A DNA stretch of 60,000 nucleotides. Source: Cryptomeria japonica. Its lineage: Eukaryota; Streptophyta; Pinopsida; Cupressales; Cupressaceae. Below are positions 9,995 through 21,466 of the stretch, piece after piece. Position 1 is the stretch's first letter. Each line of letters starts with the position of its first letter. The stretch covers positions 329,930,802 through 329,990,801 of the forward strand of contig NC_081413.1 of NCBI RefSeq assembly GCF_030272615.1, in the 5' to 3' direction. Below the pieces are notes generated by a model, which saw nothing but the letters and a program-made list of their open reading frames with translations, was not told the origin of the DNA and searched no databases. Position numbers and translations under genes: made by a program.

Positions 9995-10226
9995 GCCTAT
10001 CCTAGCCCTCACCTTCATTTCCCGAGTCAGTATTCTTCATCCTATGACTTTGTCACTTTATTCGGTCAATCCCTTCTAGCCTTTCTTTCTTATCGAGAGA
10101 TTGTCTTCAATCTTTTCAAACATTTTCATCCAATCTCTCGAGAGGGCATATCATTCCCATTCTGGGGCAACTTTGTATCAATTCATCTTATCTTCTTTGA
10201 AACAACGCGACAAGCCGCATTGTCTC

Positions 10227-10240
10227 AAAGAGGGGCAAAA
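10227..10240 (+). other. Polypurine tract of element A
   Basis: AAAGAGGGGCAAAA directly before the LTR start TGTAGACACC. Element D has the near-identical tract AAAGTGGGGCAAAA before its 3' LTR. This tract primes plus-strand DNA synthesis. Confidence 0.85.
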
Positions 10241-11482
10241 TGTAGACACCTAAAATTGTCCAGTCTAATTAAATAAATATTTTATTTATTTAATTATCTA
10301 AGCCTAATTCTTCTATTAATTAAACAAATCTTTATTTATTTAATTAATTCATTTATCCTCTTCTAGCCTTATTTCTCATTTAAATAAATACATTTATTTA
10401 TTTAAATTATCCTTTTCCTAAATTAAATAAATATTTTTATTTATTTAATTATCCTACTTCTTCTATTAATTAAATAAATCTTTATTTATTTAATTAATTC
10501 ATTAGCTTTTTCTACCCATGACACATGTCATTCATCTCTTAATTCCTACACTACCTACCTCTTTCATTATTTTGGTATTTCTTATACCTACCCTCTAATC
10601 CTAGCCGACCTCTCTTTTTACACCTCTCAATCTTAACCCTCCATTTCTTATTGTGTCTTCTATTTAAGGAGATGCTTCCTTCATTGTCAAACCCTAATGA
10701 CTAATGACTGATTTTGGAGTACTTGGCTACACTACGATCCTACTTGCAACCACATTCCGTTCTTTGTTGAGCTCTTGTGCATATAAAAATCTGAGAGCAA
10801 ATATATCAAGCAAGATCAATGGAGATAGGAAGAATGGAGATCAAAACCCTATTGGACATGTGATTGGTATAATCTTTGTGATTTTGAATTATTTGCATTG
10901 TCTTAGGTAATCTTCATATGTTATGGTGGATCTTTGTTCATTGTTGGGCTAGGGTTTAGTGGTTGGATTCGTTTAGCCTTTCAATATTGTTATTATTGTA
11001 TCCATTTTCACCATACACAAGACCATCCCTTTCAAATACCATTAATTGCATTGAATCTTGTGGTTTGAAGAAATGAACTAAAAGAATATTTCTATCTATC
11101 ATATTAAAATCCAAGATCCTTTAGCTTTGACAATAAGGGTTATGTCTATTGAGAGAATTCTAAGGAGTTGAATCTCTCAAACTATGGGCTATCCACTTAT
11201 CTAGCAAACCGTATCTTAGATATAGGGATGAATGTTTCCTAAACCTCCCTGAGCTTCAAGTTGAATGCAATGAATCTAAAGAGGGCACATATCACCCTCT
11301 TTTCTTACCTTGTTTAGCAACATATTTGCAATATTTGGCTATGGAGATTGCCACCCAAGATCTACAGGTCTAATGGAAAGAACAAGATACTTAGATAATC
11401 AATATGACAAGAATAAAATGCATTCTTATCAAGAATGCAAATAGAATGGATACACGGGAATGAGATTACAAAGGAAACCCTT
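10241..11482 (+). repeat. 3' LTR of element A (right boundary unresolved)
   Basis: Begins with TGTAGACACCTAAAATTG right after the polypurine tract; element E LTRs begin TGTAGC(A/G)TCCTAAAATTG, so the start is secure. A TATTTAAGG TATA-like box at about 10660 fits the U3/R border. The end cannot be fixed from this window; the LTR may stop before element B's insertion or continue beyond 19542. Confidence 0.65.
10261..10500. repeat. Five consecutive AT-rich hairpins in the LTR
   Basis: Five inverted repeats follow one another, built from AATTAAATAAAT and ATTTATTTAATT arms with loops of a few bases (about 10264-10297, 10313-10350, 10378-10412, 10418-10453, 10463-10500). They lie at the start of U3. 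The U3 of element D has comparable TTTAATTAAAT words (27040-27260). Confidence 0.75.
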
Positions 11483-11487
11483 CGTTA
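11483..11487 (+). repeat. Target site duplication of element B (left)
   Basis: CGTTA, repeated exactly at 19538-19542 on the other side of element B. Confidence 0.95.
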
Positions 11488-12674
11488 TGTTACTATTTAC
11501 TAAGTTGTCATTAGTTTTATGTCCAAAGTCATTCTATATACTCTAGTTGGTTATTACTACCGAAATACTTAGTCGGTAAGCACAGAGCAGTCGGTTACAA
11601 GTCATTGAGTTTAGTATACACCGAGCTGTCTACCGAGTAACGTTCTATGACTACCGAGCAGCAAAGATGGTATACCGAGTTGATACACACCGAGTGAAAC
11701 ATGTTACCAAATTCATTGAACCTAGACACATATGGGAAACATGTTACAAAGATCGAGGAACAAGGAACCGTTATCACATTGGAAATTGCACTTAAGATTT
11801 TGTGGACATCTATCCAATGAAATAATTTGTTTAGTTATTCATTTAATGAATCATGTTTGTAAGATTGAAGCATGAACAAGATCACCGTCATAAGAGATCT
11901 ATTTATACAACATGAATTGAGGATCAAGTATGTATGTGTGTATGACTGAGAAGCAAGACAAGAGTGTGAAAGCAAGACATATGTGAAAAGCAAAATCATG
12001 GGAAAGCACTGAGTGATATGACTGTTACAGATACACAGAGGTCACCGAGAAGGATTTCAGAGAATAGTCAAGAAACAGAGTAAACATAAAGGTTTACCGA
12101 GTTATTTTATGGGTTACTGAGGTATGCTATAAGCAAAGTAATTTCATTTTGAGCAAATAGAATCTGCTATAACATTTCAGATGTGAAGTTGCAGATATTT
12201 TGTAAGATTTTGAATGTAATATTTTGAGTTGTAAGAGAAACCTTTAATAGGGTAAAAGACTCTAACAAAGTCTATAAATTGTAAAGCCTTTAACCAGGTG
12301 CAACATTTAGTTTAAGTGTTGTAAAATCCTTTAGCAAGGTAGATCTAAAGATCTTGATACTCCTAATAGGGTAAGCTATCAAAAATAGCTAAACATGTAG
12401 CTCTAATCGGGCAACCTTTATTATTGCAGTAGTGAAGTTGTGGGTGTCATCCCCACCGTAGTTTTTCTCTCTAACAAGGAGTTTCTGCGTAACCAAAATA
12501 TAAGTGTTATGGAGTGAATCATGTATGATTGTTACTTATTTGTTTTAGCATTATATTATGTTTCAGCAATATTCAATTTATGCTTAACAGTAAATTTATT
12601 GTTGAAGAAAAGATTTGAAGTACTGATTCACCCCTCCCCTCTCAGTACATTAGCTTTCCATATTGGGCCTAACA
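11488..12674 (+). repeat. 5' LTR of element B
   Basis: 1187 bp from TGTTACTATTTAC to CATATTGGGCCTAACA. It matches 18331-19537 with scattered substitutions and a few small indels. A TATTTATA motif near 11902 could be the TATA box. The word ACCGAG occurs about seven times. Confidence 0.95.
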
Positions 12675-12675
12675 A

Positions 12676-12690
12676 TTGGTATCAGAGCTT
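12676..12690 (+). other. Primer binding site (initiator tRNA-Met type)
   Basis: TTGGTATCAGAGCTT one base after the 5' LTR. TGGTATCAGAGC is complementary to the 3' end of plant initiator tRNA-Met, the usual primer of Ty1/copia elements including Sireviruses. Confidence 0.92.
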
Positions 12691-12736
12691 GAATCTTGGA
12701 AAAGGGTTTAACTGCCTAAAGAAAAAGATCTTATCA

Positions 12737-13993
12737 ATGGAAGGCTACAAACAATCTCGGAGAATTGTGAATCTTCAAAATGAATTGGATCATGCTAATC
12801 AAGTGATTGCTAACATGCAGAAACAAATGCAAAGATCACTGAAAGTTAGGAGAAGATTGTCTGATGATTTGCAGGACTCTCAAGTGCTGGTGGAACAAAT
12901 TGAGACATCATCTGAGAACAGTATATCTGAAGAGACTGAAGAAATGATTGGAGCATTGAAAGAAAAGAACAAAGCACTGACTAATCAGCTAAAAGCAATG
13001 AAAAGAGAACATGAACATTTCAGCACACAGATGACTGAAAATCTTGATGCATTGAGAACAGTCGAGGATAGATTAAGAGATCTAGAAAGAGAAAAACAAC
13101 AGCTTGAAGCATTAGTATCTGAAAAGAATGATGAAATCACAAGGATGACTGGAATACAAAGTAATTTGTCAGATCAATTGGGCTATGCACATCATGAAGC
13201 AAATATGAAAGATGATGAGAATCAAGCATTGAAACTTGAACTATCAAGATTGACCGATGAACTTGAAGCAGAGAAGAAATCAAAAGAAACACTGAAGAAG
13301 AGTTATGAAGCATCAAAGATGTTGGATGAGCAACTGAATACAAGAAGACCCAACAAAGATGCAGGACTCGGTTATAAAGGAAAAGACTCTACCGAGAAGG
13401 GAATCCACACTACCGAGAGAGGAGAATCATCAAAGCAAGTTGGAAACAAGAAGAACATCAAAGGAAAGAAGCCTATTTGCAACTACTATGGAAAACAATG
13501 ACATACTGCCAACATGTGCGAAATTAGAAAAGGTAAGCAATTGAATGTCACTAGGTCTAATGGTTATTGTAACAATTGCAATAAGTATGGTCACACATCT
13601 AATCAATGTAGGACAAAATCTGTTAGCAATTATCAGAAGGCAAAATTCAAAGGGTTTTGTAAAAACTGCAATAGATATGGACATAGTACCGAGAAGTGTT
13701 GGTTTAAGCAGAAGAACTATATGTGGTCTGTACACCGAGCAAATACTAGAGGCTACCAAACTCACACAAATCTTAACCGACAGTATACTGCAGTACCATG
13801 GGATTACAATACAAGGATATGGTGTGAATGTTGTGGAAGATATGGACATATAAGTGCCAACTATTTTATAAGGTTTGGAATGAACAACCGAAGATCATGG
13901 AGAAATCTTGGTATGACATGTTTTCATTGTCACAAAGTTGGACACTTGGCTAGAGATGCAAAGATCAACCTAGAGGAGATATTGAAGAAATAA
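12737..13993 (+). pseudogene. Gag-like protein of element B: coiled coil plus zinc knuckles
   Basis: From ATG 12737 the frame runs to TAA 13993 (about 418 codons), broken once by TGA at 13499 inside the first zinc knuckle (CNYYGKQ-stop-HTANMC). Residues about 15-200 are a strongly charged heptad-rich coiled coil. Four further knuckles follow: CNNCNKYGHTSNQC and CKNCNRYGHSTEKC are intact, while CECCGRYGHISANY and CFHCHKVGHLARDA have lost the last Cys. It has a nucleocapsid-like tail but no recognisable capsid domain. An upstream in-frame extension to 12521 lies in the LTR and is unlikely to be used. The product would bind element RNA and assemble particles. Confidence 0.75.
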
Positions 13994-14629
13994 CAAGCAA
14001 ATTCTAGATGATTTGAAAAAAGAAGGAAATTGTGTCAAATGAAGAAAACACCTTACCTACTGAGTTAGGTGCATCTATTCCAAATTAATCGGTAAAGGTA
14101 TGAAGGGACTGCATTCTCTCAAGGTTAAATCTTAAACAGTTCCTATTTTATCATGTACTTAATTCAAAATATACATAGCTAAGATGCATTAGCAAGTTTG
14201 AAATTCTATCAAGTCTTTTGGAGCACTAGTCATGTCAGTGAATGCAGGAAGCCTGTCTAGTTGGTAAATACAGGAAGTCTGGCTACTCAGTAAAAGCACA
14301 AAAAGAAAGGTAAATTGGTTTAGTGGAACCGAGTGCATTTAATGTTTTCTAACCTAACTGCACGGAGCCCGATAAGGTATAATGTGTACTTAAAGCTTTT
14401 GCAGGGTCATTTTACACTTACCAAGTTTTCAGAAAGCAGAGCGAAGCGATTCAAGGCGATCAAATCTCTACCGAAGCGAAATTCAAGGTATTTATATCAA
14501 TCACAACGCATTGTCAAGCAAGTTAACCGATCATATCAGTTGTGTTATATTTACTAAGTGGAAAGTGTCTGTTGGCTAAAAGTTTTAAAACCCTAAGGCT
14601 CATTTGTTAGTGATTATCCGAAGTTTGAG
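13994..14629 (+). other. Non-coding spacer between Gag and ORF2, element B
   Basis: No pol remnant is visible in any frame over these 636 bases, so pol has been lost entirely rather than decayed in place. Contains scattered ACCGAG words. Confidence 0.6.
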
Positions 14630-17600
14630 ATGGCTCCTAAGATTCAGAAACTCATTGTTGTTGAGAACGTTGAGAATCCCGTACTGAAATATTCACTACC
14701 TCCCAAAGTAGCATCTGAACCGGATGATAAAATTGCATTTTCACTCATTCCAGATAGGGTTTTATTAGTTGAGGATGTTAGATTCTTCACTAAGTGTCGT
14801 GTTGAGGAACTAGGTCACACTGAGATCAAGGACACATATGATGAATTGTGTACCGATGGGAAACTGGATAGGAAGTATGAACACATTAAAATCAAGGGAT
14901 TGACCGAAGCCCTAACCTACCCGTGAGTCTTCAAACCCCAATGGGTTAAATTTGTTTTAAGCAGAGTTCATGATGACTTCATGTGGTTAGAGGAGAAACC
15001 ATTCAAGATCACCAAGGAAATCATCCACTTGATCACCGGTTACCCTATTTCTGACCATGCCCGAGCTCAGAAAATGATTTCACAGAAAGAATTGATCACT
15101 TTAACTGAGTTGAATCTGATTGCAGAGGTTTGAAACTGAACAATGTCACAGATGCAGAGCTGAAGTTTGCAATTAGAGTCATAGGTTATTGTTTCTTTCA
15201 ATTGGCAAGGGAAAACAGTGTACCCTGTGCAGCTGTTGATTTAGCCTATAAAATTGTGAAGAAAGGCATGAAGATTGATCTATGCAAAGTGTTATTGAAA
15301 AATCTGTTTGAAAATCTCAACACCATAAGGAAGCCGAAGAAGAACAACTCGACAAACACACTGAAGTTTGGATCACTTTTGGTATGCATGTTTTTCTATT
15401 TTGAGAAATTCTTTCCATCAGTCGGTAATGTAGTTTGGGAGCTGCACCGACCAATCACCCATCAAATCAATGACTTCATCAAACAGCTAGGTGATAACTT
15501 CAATGAGATTATGGATGATTATTTTAGCAAATTTCAAGAAAAGATGCATAACAGGCATAGGATACCACCTCAGTTAGTGGAGAAATACAAGGATAGTATA
15601 TGTTTTGAAGTGGACACCGACTATTGCTATGTCAATTTCGTAGAGCCAAGGACTCAATCTTTGCCACCGATGGGTTATGAGATTGATTTTGACATTACAC
15701 AACAACAGATAGATGTTTTTCTTACACTGCCAAGGCATGCTACCGAGATCAGATATGGTACATATGAAGAAGTTAAGGAAAAAGTCAAAATGAGCATTGT
15801 AGTACCTAAGGCTACAAGGAAAGCAACAAAAATGATTAAAGCATTAACAGAGAAATTTGGAGAAGGATCTTCCTCCACTCCTGTCAAGAGCATTCAAGTC
15901 ATAACCGAGGAGGAATCTGAAGCCCAAGAAGCAACTATTACATTGAGCACCAAGTTGCCAAAAGGGAAAATTTTGAAAAGGAAGAAACAGGATACATCAC
16001 AGGTATCACTGACTCCTCCAGTGAAGCGCCCAAACACTAGATCTTCTGTAGTGTCACCGACCAAGAAACAGAAAAGTGTTATAGTTCCAAAGGTAACAAA
16101 AACTTACAAGAAGTCTACTCGAAGACTCATCTTGAACAAAGAGTCCAGTGACACCGAATCAGAAGACAAAAATAAATTTCAGATTGTTAAGAGTAAAAAG
16201 GAAGATGTACATAGTGTTGATAACTTTTGTGCCAATCTCAAGCAATATGGTGGATTTGGAGCATTCATATATGTAAAATATGACTCTAGATCTGATGCAG
16301 AAAAGAGACAAATTGAAGAAGCTGTCATCTGCACTCTTCTAAAATTTTGACTGGTCCCATTGGAAGTAAATAATTCTCTTCCAAAAGCATTATATTTACA
16401 TATTGATAACAGATGGAAATATGCCATGGACTCGAAAAAGAAGATGAGAGAAAGAAGTCTGGTACATCTCTTTCCAGACATGTCGGTAGATGAGATAAGT
16501 GAACATCTGAAGAACTACCACTCAAACTTCCTAGTCAAGCAAAGAGCCTCGAAACTGATGAATGGTCTTTATCTTGATGTAGAGAATGAGACAAAGGAAA
16601 AATGGCAAGAAATCTTTCGAATCAAGAGTACTGATGAGCAAGGTGAAGTTGAAATAGTGGACATCACCGAGCAAGATCTCACAGAAACCTTACAACTTGA
16701 TGAGGATGTCATGGATACCGAGGAACAGGAGCAGGAAATGATAGAAGGGAATGCTTATGCCAAACTGGTATCAAGTGAGTCAGTTTTGGAACAAGTCAAG
16801 TCCTATCCTCTGGTAAGTCAACATGTTTCAACCGAGACACCTCAGGATACTGAACAAGGAAAAGAGGGTCAACAGTCTACCAAAGGAGAAGCTACTTCTC
16901 ATACCACTGGGGAATAGACTTCTCAAGCCCCTTCAAGTACTGAAAATGTTACAACTGAGACCCCGAGCAAGGATTCACCGAAGGCTACCTCTGAGGCTAA
17001 AGAAATTGATAAAAGTGTTTCCTCTACCGAGCAACCTATCAAGGGTAAACAAGCCTCCCAAGCCATTGTATTAGTTCAACCGGTGAAAGCCTCCTCCTCT
17101 AAAGAAAAGAAAATGAAAAAGCATAGTTTCAAGTTAGATTTGTCAAAACCAATTGTGTTACCGAATGTAGACATATCCAAATTAAAAGGGCAAGCACTAA
17201 TTGAATTCGGTGAACTATGCAAAGCCAAAGCAGAACAAGAGAGACAAATGGCTATACAAAAGAAAAACAGAGTACTTCAGAAGGTCAAAGCACTATTAAC
17301 AAATATGCTACCTAAAGCTACAATGACAAAAGATGCAGCCATCCATATTCAACTGGATGAACTCCTTCATTAGATCGAGACATCTGGAGTAGATGCATCT
17401 GAATACTTGAGCAAATTGAAGGACAAAGAGCTCACTGCAAAAAAGATTGAAGAGGTACAGAAAGCCATTGCTATTGGTAAAGTAAAACTTGTCAAATTTA
17501 TTGCTGAGTTGTCCCCTCAACTCAAGCACATTCTTTATTTATTTCAAAAACTCTGTACATTCTCTTTATTCATTAAAGATATCAAGCATAAAATAGAAGT

Positions 17601-17988
17601 GATTGAGAAAGAGATCACTGATCTCTCCAATAAGTTGACCACTGAGCCAAATTTGATTCAGAATTTCTATAACAAGTAACAAATTCTCATGGCTCAACAA
17701 TTGGAACTTAGGAATGAAGAGCACAAAATAAGGATGGACATTATGACTCTTCAAACTTTATTCATTCCACACTTGTCCTCCATCCAAGAACAGATCAACA
17801 AGGCTACCTCCTTATCTACTCAGCCAGAGGGAAGCACTTTAGATGGACTGATTTCACTGTTAGCTGATATTACAGCTCAGAATTCACTCATGGATAGTGT
17901 CAAGGATGCACTCTCTGCCGCACTCACCAATGCTAGAACAAAGTATAAATCCATTTTTGACCAGTTGCCTCCACCGAATGGTAACTAG
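14630..17988 (+). pseudogene. ORF2 of element B, large protein of unknown function
   Basis: Starts at ATG 14630 (MAPKIQKLIVVENVENP). It is about 1,120 codons with TGA 14924, one frameshift near 15127, then a single frame to TAG 17988 broken by TGA 16348, TAG 16915, TAG 17371 and TAA 17677. The N-terminal half is a globular, hydrophobic-patterned region (ITKEIIHLITGYPISDHA; LVCMFFYFEKFFPSVG) in the loose style of plant transposon-associated ORFs. Next comes a Lys/Ser/Thr-rich basic segment with nuclear-signal-like KRKK, then acidic and coiled-coil stretches. I see no RT, integrase or protease motif. Its position before the polypurine ladder recalls the env-like ORF of Sireviruses, but I cannot show homology. 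Thr-Glu is often encoded ACCGAG. Confidence 0.65.
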
Positions 17989-18007
17989 TTTTGATGTTTG
18001 TCAAAAA

Positions 18008-18328
18008 GGGGGAGTATAGAGTATGGAGTATAGTGTATAATAGTGTATACAAAAGAAGTATACCGAGCAGTTCAACATATTCGAGTATAGATAATTTTGA
18101 CAGGGGGAGCAGTGAACTGGGCAGGGAATACAAAATATTGATCACAACGCATGCATAATCAAAGTTATGTACAGTATATTGATAAGGGGAGTATATTTGA
18201 GTATACTATTTTATTGACAATTGTATATACTGCCAGTTCAGTCAAATTTTGTAAGTATATAGATTTTTTGAGTTATGACTTTGAAAGAAGTTTTGTCAAA
18301 CATTTCAAAACTAATGTCAAAAGGGGAG
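18008..18328 (+). other. Ladder of four polypurine tracts, element B
   Basis: GGGGGAG at 18008 and 18103, GGGGAG at 18186 and 18323, the last directly before the 3' LTR (CAAAAGGGGAGAT). Multiple polypurine tracts upstream of the 3' LTR are a published hallmark of Sireviruses; element C shows the same pattern. Confidence 0.8.
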
Positions 18329-18330
18329 AT

Positions 18331-19537
18331 TGTTACTATTTACTAAGTTGTCATTAGTTTTATGTCCAAAGTCATTCTATATACTCTAGTCGGTTATTAC
18401 TACCAAAATACTTGGTCGGTAAGCACAGAGTAGTCGGTTATAGAACTTACAAGTCACAGAGTTTAGTATACACCGAGCTGTCTACCGAGTAACGTTCTAT
18501 GACTACCGAGCAACAAAGATGGTATACCGAGTTGATACACACCGAGTGAAACGTGTTACCAGATTCATTGAACCTAGACACATATGGGAAACGTGTTACA
18601 AAGATCGAGGAACGAGGAACCGTTATCACATTGGAAATTGCACTTAAGATTTTGTATGATTTTAAGGACATCTATCCAATGAAATAATTTGTATAGTTAT
18701 TCATTTAATGAATCATGTTTGTAAGATCGAAGCATGAACAAGATCACCATCATAAGAGATCTATTTATACAACATGAATTGAGGATCAAGTATGTATGTG
18801 TGTATGACTGAGAAGCAAGACAAGAGTGTGAAAGCAAGACAAATGTGAAAAACAAAATCATGGGAAATCACTGAGTGATATGACTGTTACAGATACACAG
18901 AGGTCACCGAGAAGGATTTCAGAGAACAGTCAAGAAACAGAGTAAACTAAAAAGGTTTACCGAGTTATTTTATGGGTTACTGAGGTATGCTATAAGCAAA
19001 GTAATTTCATTTTGAGCACATAGAATCTGCTATAACATTTCAGATGTGAAGTTGCAGATATTTTGTAAGATTTTGAATGTAATATTTTGAGTTGTAAGAG
19101 AAACCTTTAACAGGGTAAAAGACTCTAACAAAGTCTATAAATTGTAAAGCCTTTAACCAGGTGCAACATTTAGTTTAAGTGTTGTAAAATCCTTTAGCAA
19201 GGTAGATCTAAAGATCTTGATACTCCTAATAGGGTAAGCTATCAGAAATAGCTAAACATGTAGCTCTAACTGGGCAACCTTTATTATTGCAGTAGTGAAG
19301 TTGTGGGTGCCATCCCCACCGCAGTTTTTCTCTCTAACAAGGAGTTTCTGCGTAATCAAAATATAAGTGTTATGGAGTGAATCATGTATGATTGTTACTT
19401 ATTTGTTTTAGCATTATATTATGTTTCAGCAATGTTCAGTTTATGCTTAACAGTAAATTTATTGTTGAAGAAAAGATTTGAAGTACTGATTCACCCCTCC
19501 CCTCTCAGTGCATTAGCTTTCCATATTGGGCCTAACA
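18331..19537 (+). repeat. 3' LTR of element B
   Basis: 1207 bp, same ends as the 5' copy. Differences from the 5' LTR include a short insertion near 18441 and scattered transitions. Confidence 0.95.
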
Positions 19538-19542
19538 CGTTA
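19538..19542 (+). repeat. Target site duplication of element B (right)
   Basis: CGTTA, matching 11483-11487. Confidence 0.95.
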
Positions 19543-21397
19543 TATAGGCTAAGATGAGACATAGGACAACATAAGGTTATGACAAGTGTCTAAATCTTAT
19601 GATATGTGGCATAAAGTGATATGATAAGATAAGTTCGCATGACAGTGCCTAGATATTTCTACAAAGATTGTTGTATACCCTAAGTAAGCTTAAGTGATAA
19701 GATGTGAAAGGGCCCTAATAGTGGAACTAGTTAGGTAATGCCTTATTCACACCAACAAATTTTTTATTGGAAGAACTTTATCAATTGGTGAATAATTTGA
19801 ATTGGCCCATTCAGTTTTGGCAAATAAAATAAAATAGTAGGAGGCCCAAATTACTATGAATTTAAGATAAATTAGTCCAATGGGTGTTAAATGACCACCC
19901 TAATACTTAAGAAAAATTTACATTGAAATATCTTTTCCAAAATAATAGGGTATCACTTGGAATTTTAGAGACATGATTCAATTAACCAACATATTTTAAA
20001 ATCCACCGTATTCAAGGACCAATTTCATTGTACCATTACCCAAGACTAGTATTGGGGCCATATTTGCCTTGAAATCACCACTCTTGTTTTAGGTCATGGT
20101 CCTAATCAACCAACATTTACAACCATTATTTTACAATTAGGTAAGATTTGCCACAATTTTCCTCCACTACTTCACAATTTGATAAGTTTTACCAAATTTG
20201 AGTTCATATAAACAAAATTGGAAATCCTAAATGTTACTTTACACTTTTATTTTTATCTTGGTTTGAATTGAGTCAATTATTCAATCTTTATTTCATTCGA
20301 AGATTTATATTTTGCACTCTTATCTTTAGTTTCTTATAGGATTAGAACCTAGTTTCTACATGGAATTTTAGATTTTGTAAGTCATAAACAACTAACTACA
20401 AGCATTAGCAAGTTAGTAAGATGCAAGCATATTTTTTTATTATTTTAAGAATATAAGAATTTTCTTATTTATTTGTTCAATTTCATTGTTATAGATGATA
20501 TTGAGTATCATTACATCTAGGCGCCAAGGATCTCTAATTCTTTTATTAATCTTTTCTATTTAGTTTAATTATTAGAAATGCTAAATTGTAGTTATTGAGT
20601 CTTTAATAGTAACCTTAAACACAATGATATTCTTTTGTAGTTTCCAATTCAGAAGAGATATCAAAAAGTATCCAAGTTTCTCAAAATGGCAAAGGGCACT
20701 CATCAAAATAAATAAAAATGCATGTATTATTTTGGTAATGTGTGAAGTCCAACAAATTGACCTATAACATTTAGATTTACATCATTTATTGATGAATAAG
20801 GAAATCCATTAGAGTAATATTGTAATATGGTGTTTAATAATGCCAAAAATGATGTTATAGAGGAGTCCTAGGATAGGAAGAATAATAAATATTAATAATC
20901 CCAGCTTAAAAAATGATTAAGAAAATGAATATACTACATGGAAGAAGAAAAGAAACGTCAAATAGAAAATAGAAATTGGGGTATGAGTGGGATCTATCAA
21001 GGATTTTTTTACATTGATTGGATGACAATCATCACATTCATTAAATTGGCAGATAATGAAAACAAAGATGAATCTCCCATAGAATCTAGGCATATGATTT
21101 GGAATTAAAAATATGGTAGGGAAAAGAAATTATAGCTAAGATTTAACACCACAAATAACATGTCGGTAAACTTTATAAAAACAAAATCATAGATAGAAAA
21201 AAAAATGATAAGATGGAAAACAAAGGGATAATTTCTTCATGTTAATTATTCATTTAAATATGATGAGTATGCTAAAATGAGCAAATCTTGTTGCATGTAG
21301 AGGTACAATTCAATTGGAAAAGATAAAAGAAGCAACACAAATGGCATAAAATATTTAAATGAGTGAGTTTTCATATTTTGACTAGAAGACATCCTAT

Positions 21398-21400
<3 letters not shown>

Positions 21401-21463
<63 letters not shown>
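21401..21463. repeat. (TG)n microsatellite
   Basis: About 31 uninterrupted TG units. Such alternating purine-pyrimidine tracts can adopt Z-DNA and are length-variable. Confidence 0.97.

Positions 21464-21466
<3 letters not shown>

Larger units (their letters stand above)
1..11482 (+). mobile_element. Ty3/gypsy Tat-lineage LTR retrotransposon A (5' end outside window)
   Basis: The internal region reads gag, protease, RT, RNase H, second RNase H and integrase on the + strand, then a 3.3-kb spacer, a polypurine tract and a 3' LTR starting at 10241. Two RNase H domains after RT, no chromodomain after integrase, and an antisense extra ORF near the 3' LTR are marks of the Tat lineage (Ogre/Retand relatives). 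The 5' LTR and primer site lie before base 1. The 3' LTR end is unresolved because the 5' copy is absent and element B is inserted at 11488; 11482 is only the last base before B's target duplication. All coding modules share one frame but carry nonsense codons, so this copy is dead. Confidence 0.9.
11488..19537 (+). mobile_element. Non-autonomous Sirevirus-like Ty1/copia element B
   Basis: Two LTRs of about 1.2 kb, CGTTA target duplications, an initiator-Met tRNA primer site after the 5' LTR and four G-rich polypurine tracts before the 3' LTR. The LTRs end in CCCCTCCCCTCTCAGT and CCTAACA, as Sirevirus-type LTRs do. There is no protease, integrase or RT; the interior holds a Gag with coiled coil and zinc knuckles and a second long ORF. 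Movement would have needed enzymes from an autonomous relative. It is inserted in or just beyond the 3' LTR of element A, so it is the younger of the two. Confidence 0.9.

Noticed and set aside
10704-10910. 68-codon ORF in the LTR of element A
   Set aside because: Lies in R/U5 of the LTR, no homology; length within chance expectation.
12676-12690. tRNA-Met-like sequence as a tRNA gene fragment
   Set aside because: Only the primer-complementary stretch is present next to an LTR; it is a primer binding site.
13514-13993. Multiple zinc knuckles resembling a cellular CNBP/RNA-binding protein gene
   Set aside because: Same frame as the upstream coiled-coil ORF, between an LTR primer site and a retrotransposon interior, so it is the Gag tail of element B.
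14630-17988. ORF2 of element B as a viral envelope protein
   Set aside because: No convincing signal peptide or membrane anchor and no demonstrable homology; only its position is suggestive, so it is left as unknown.
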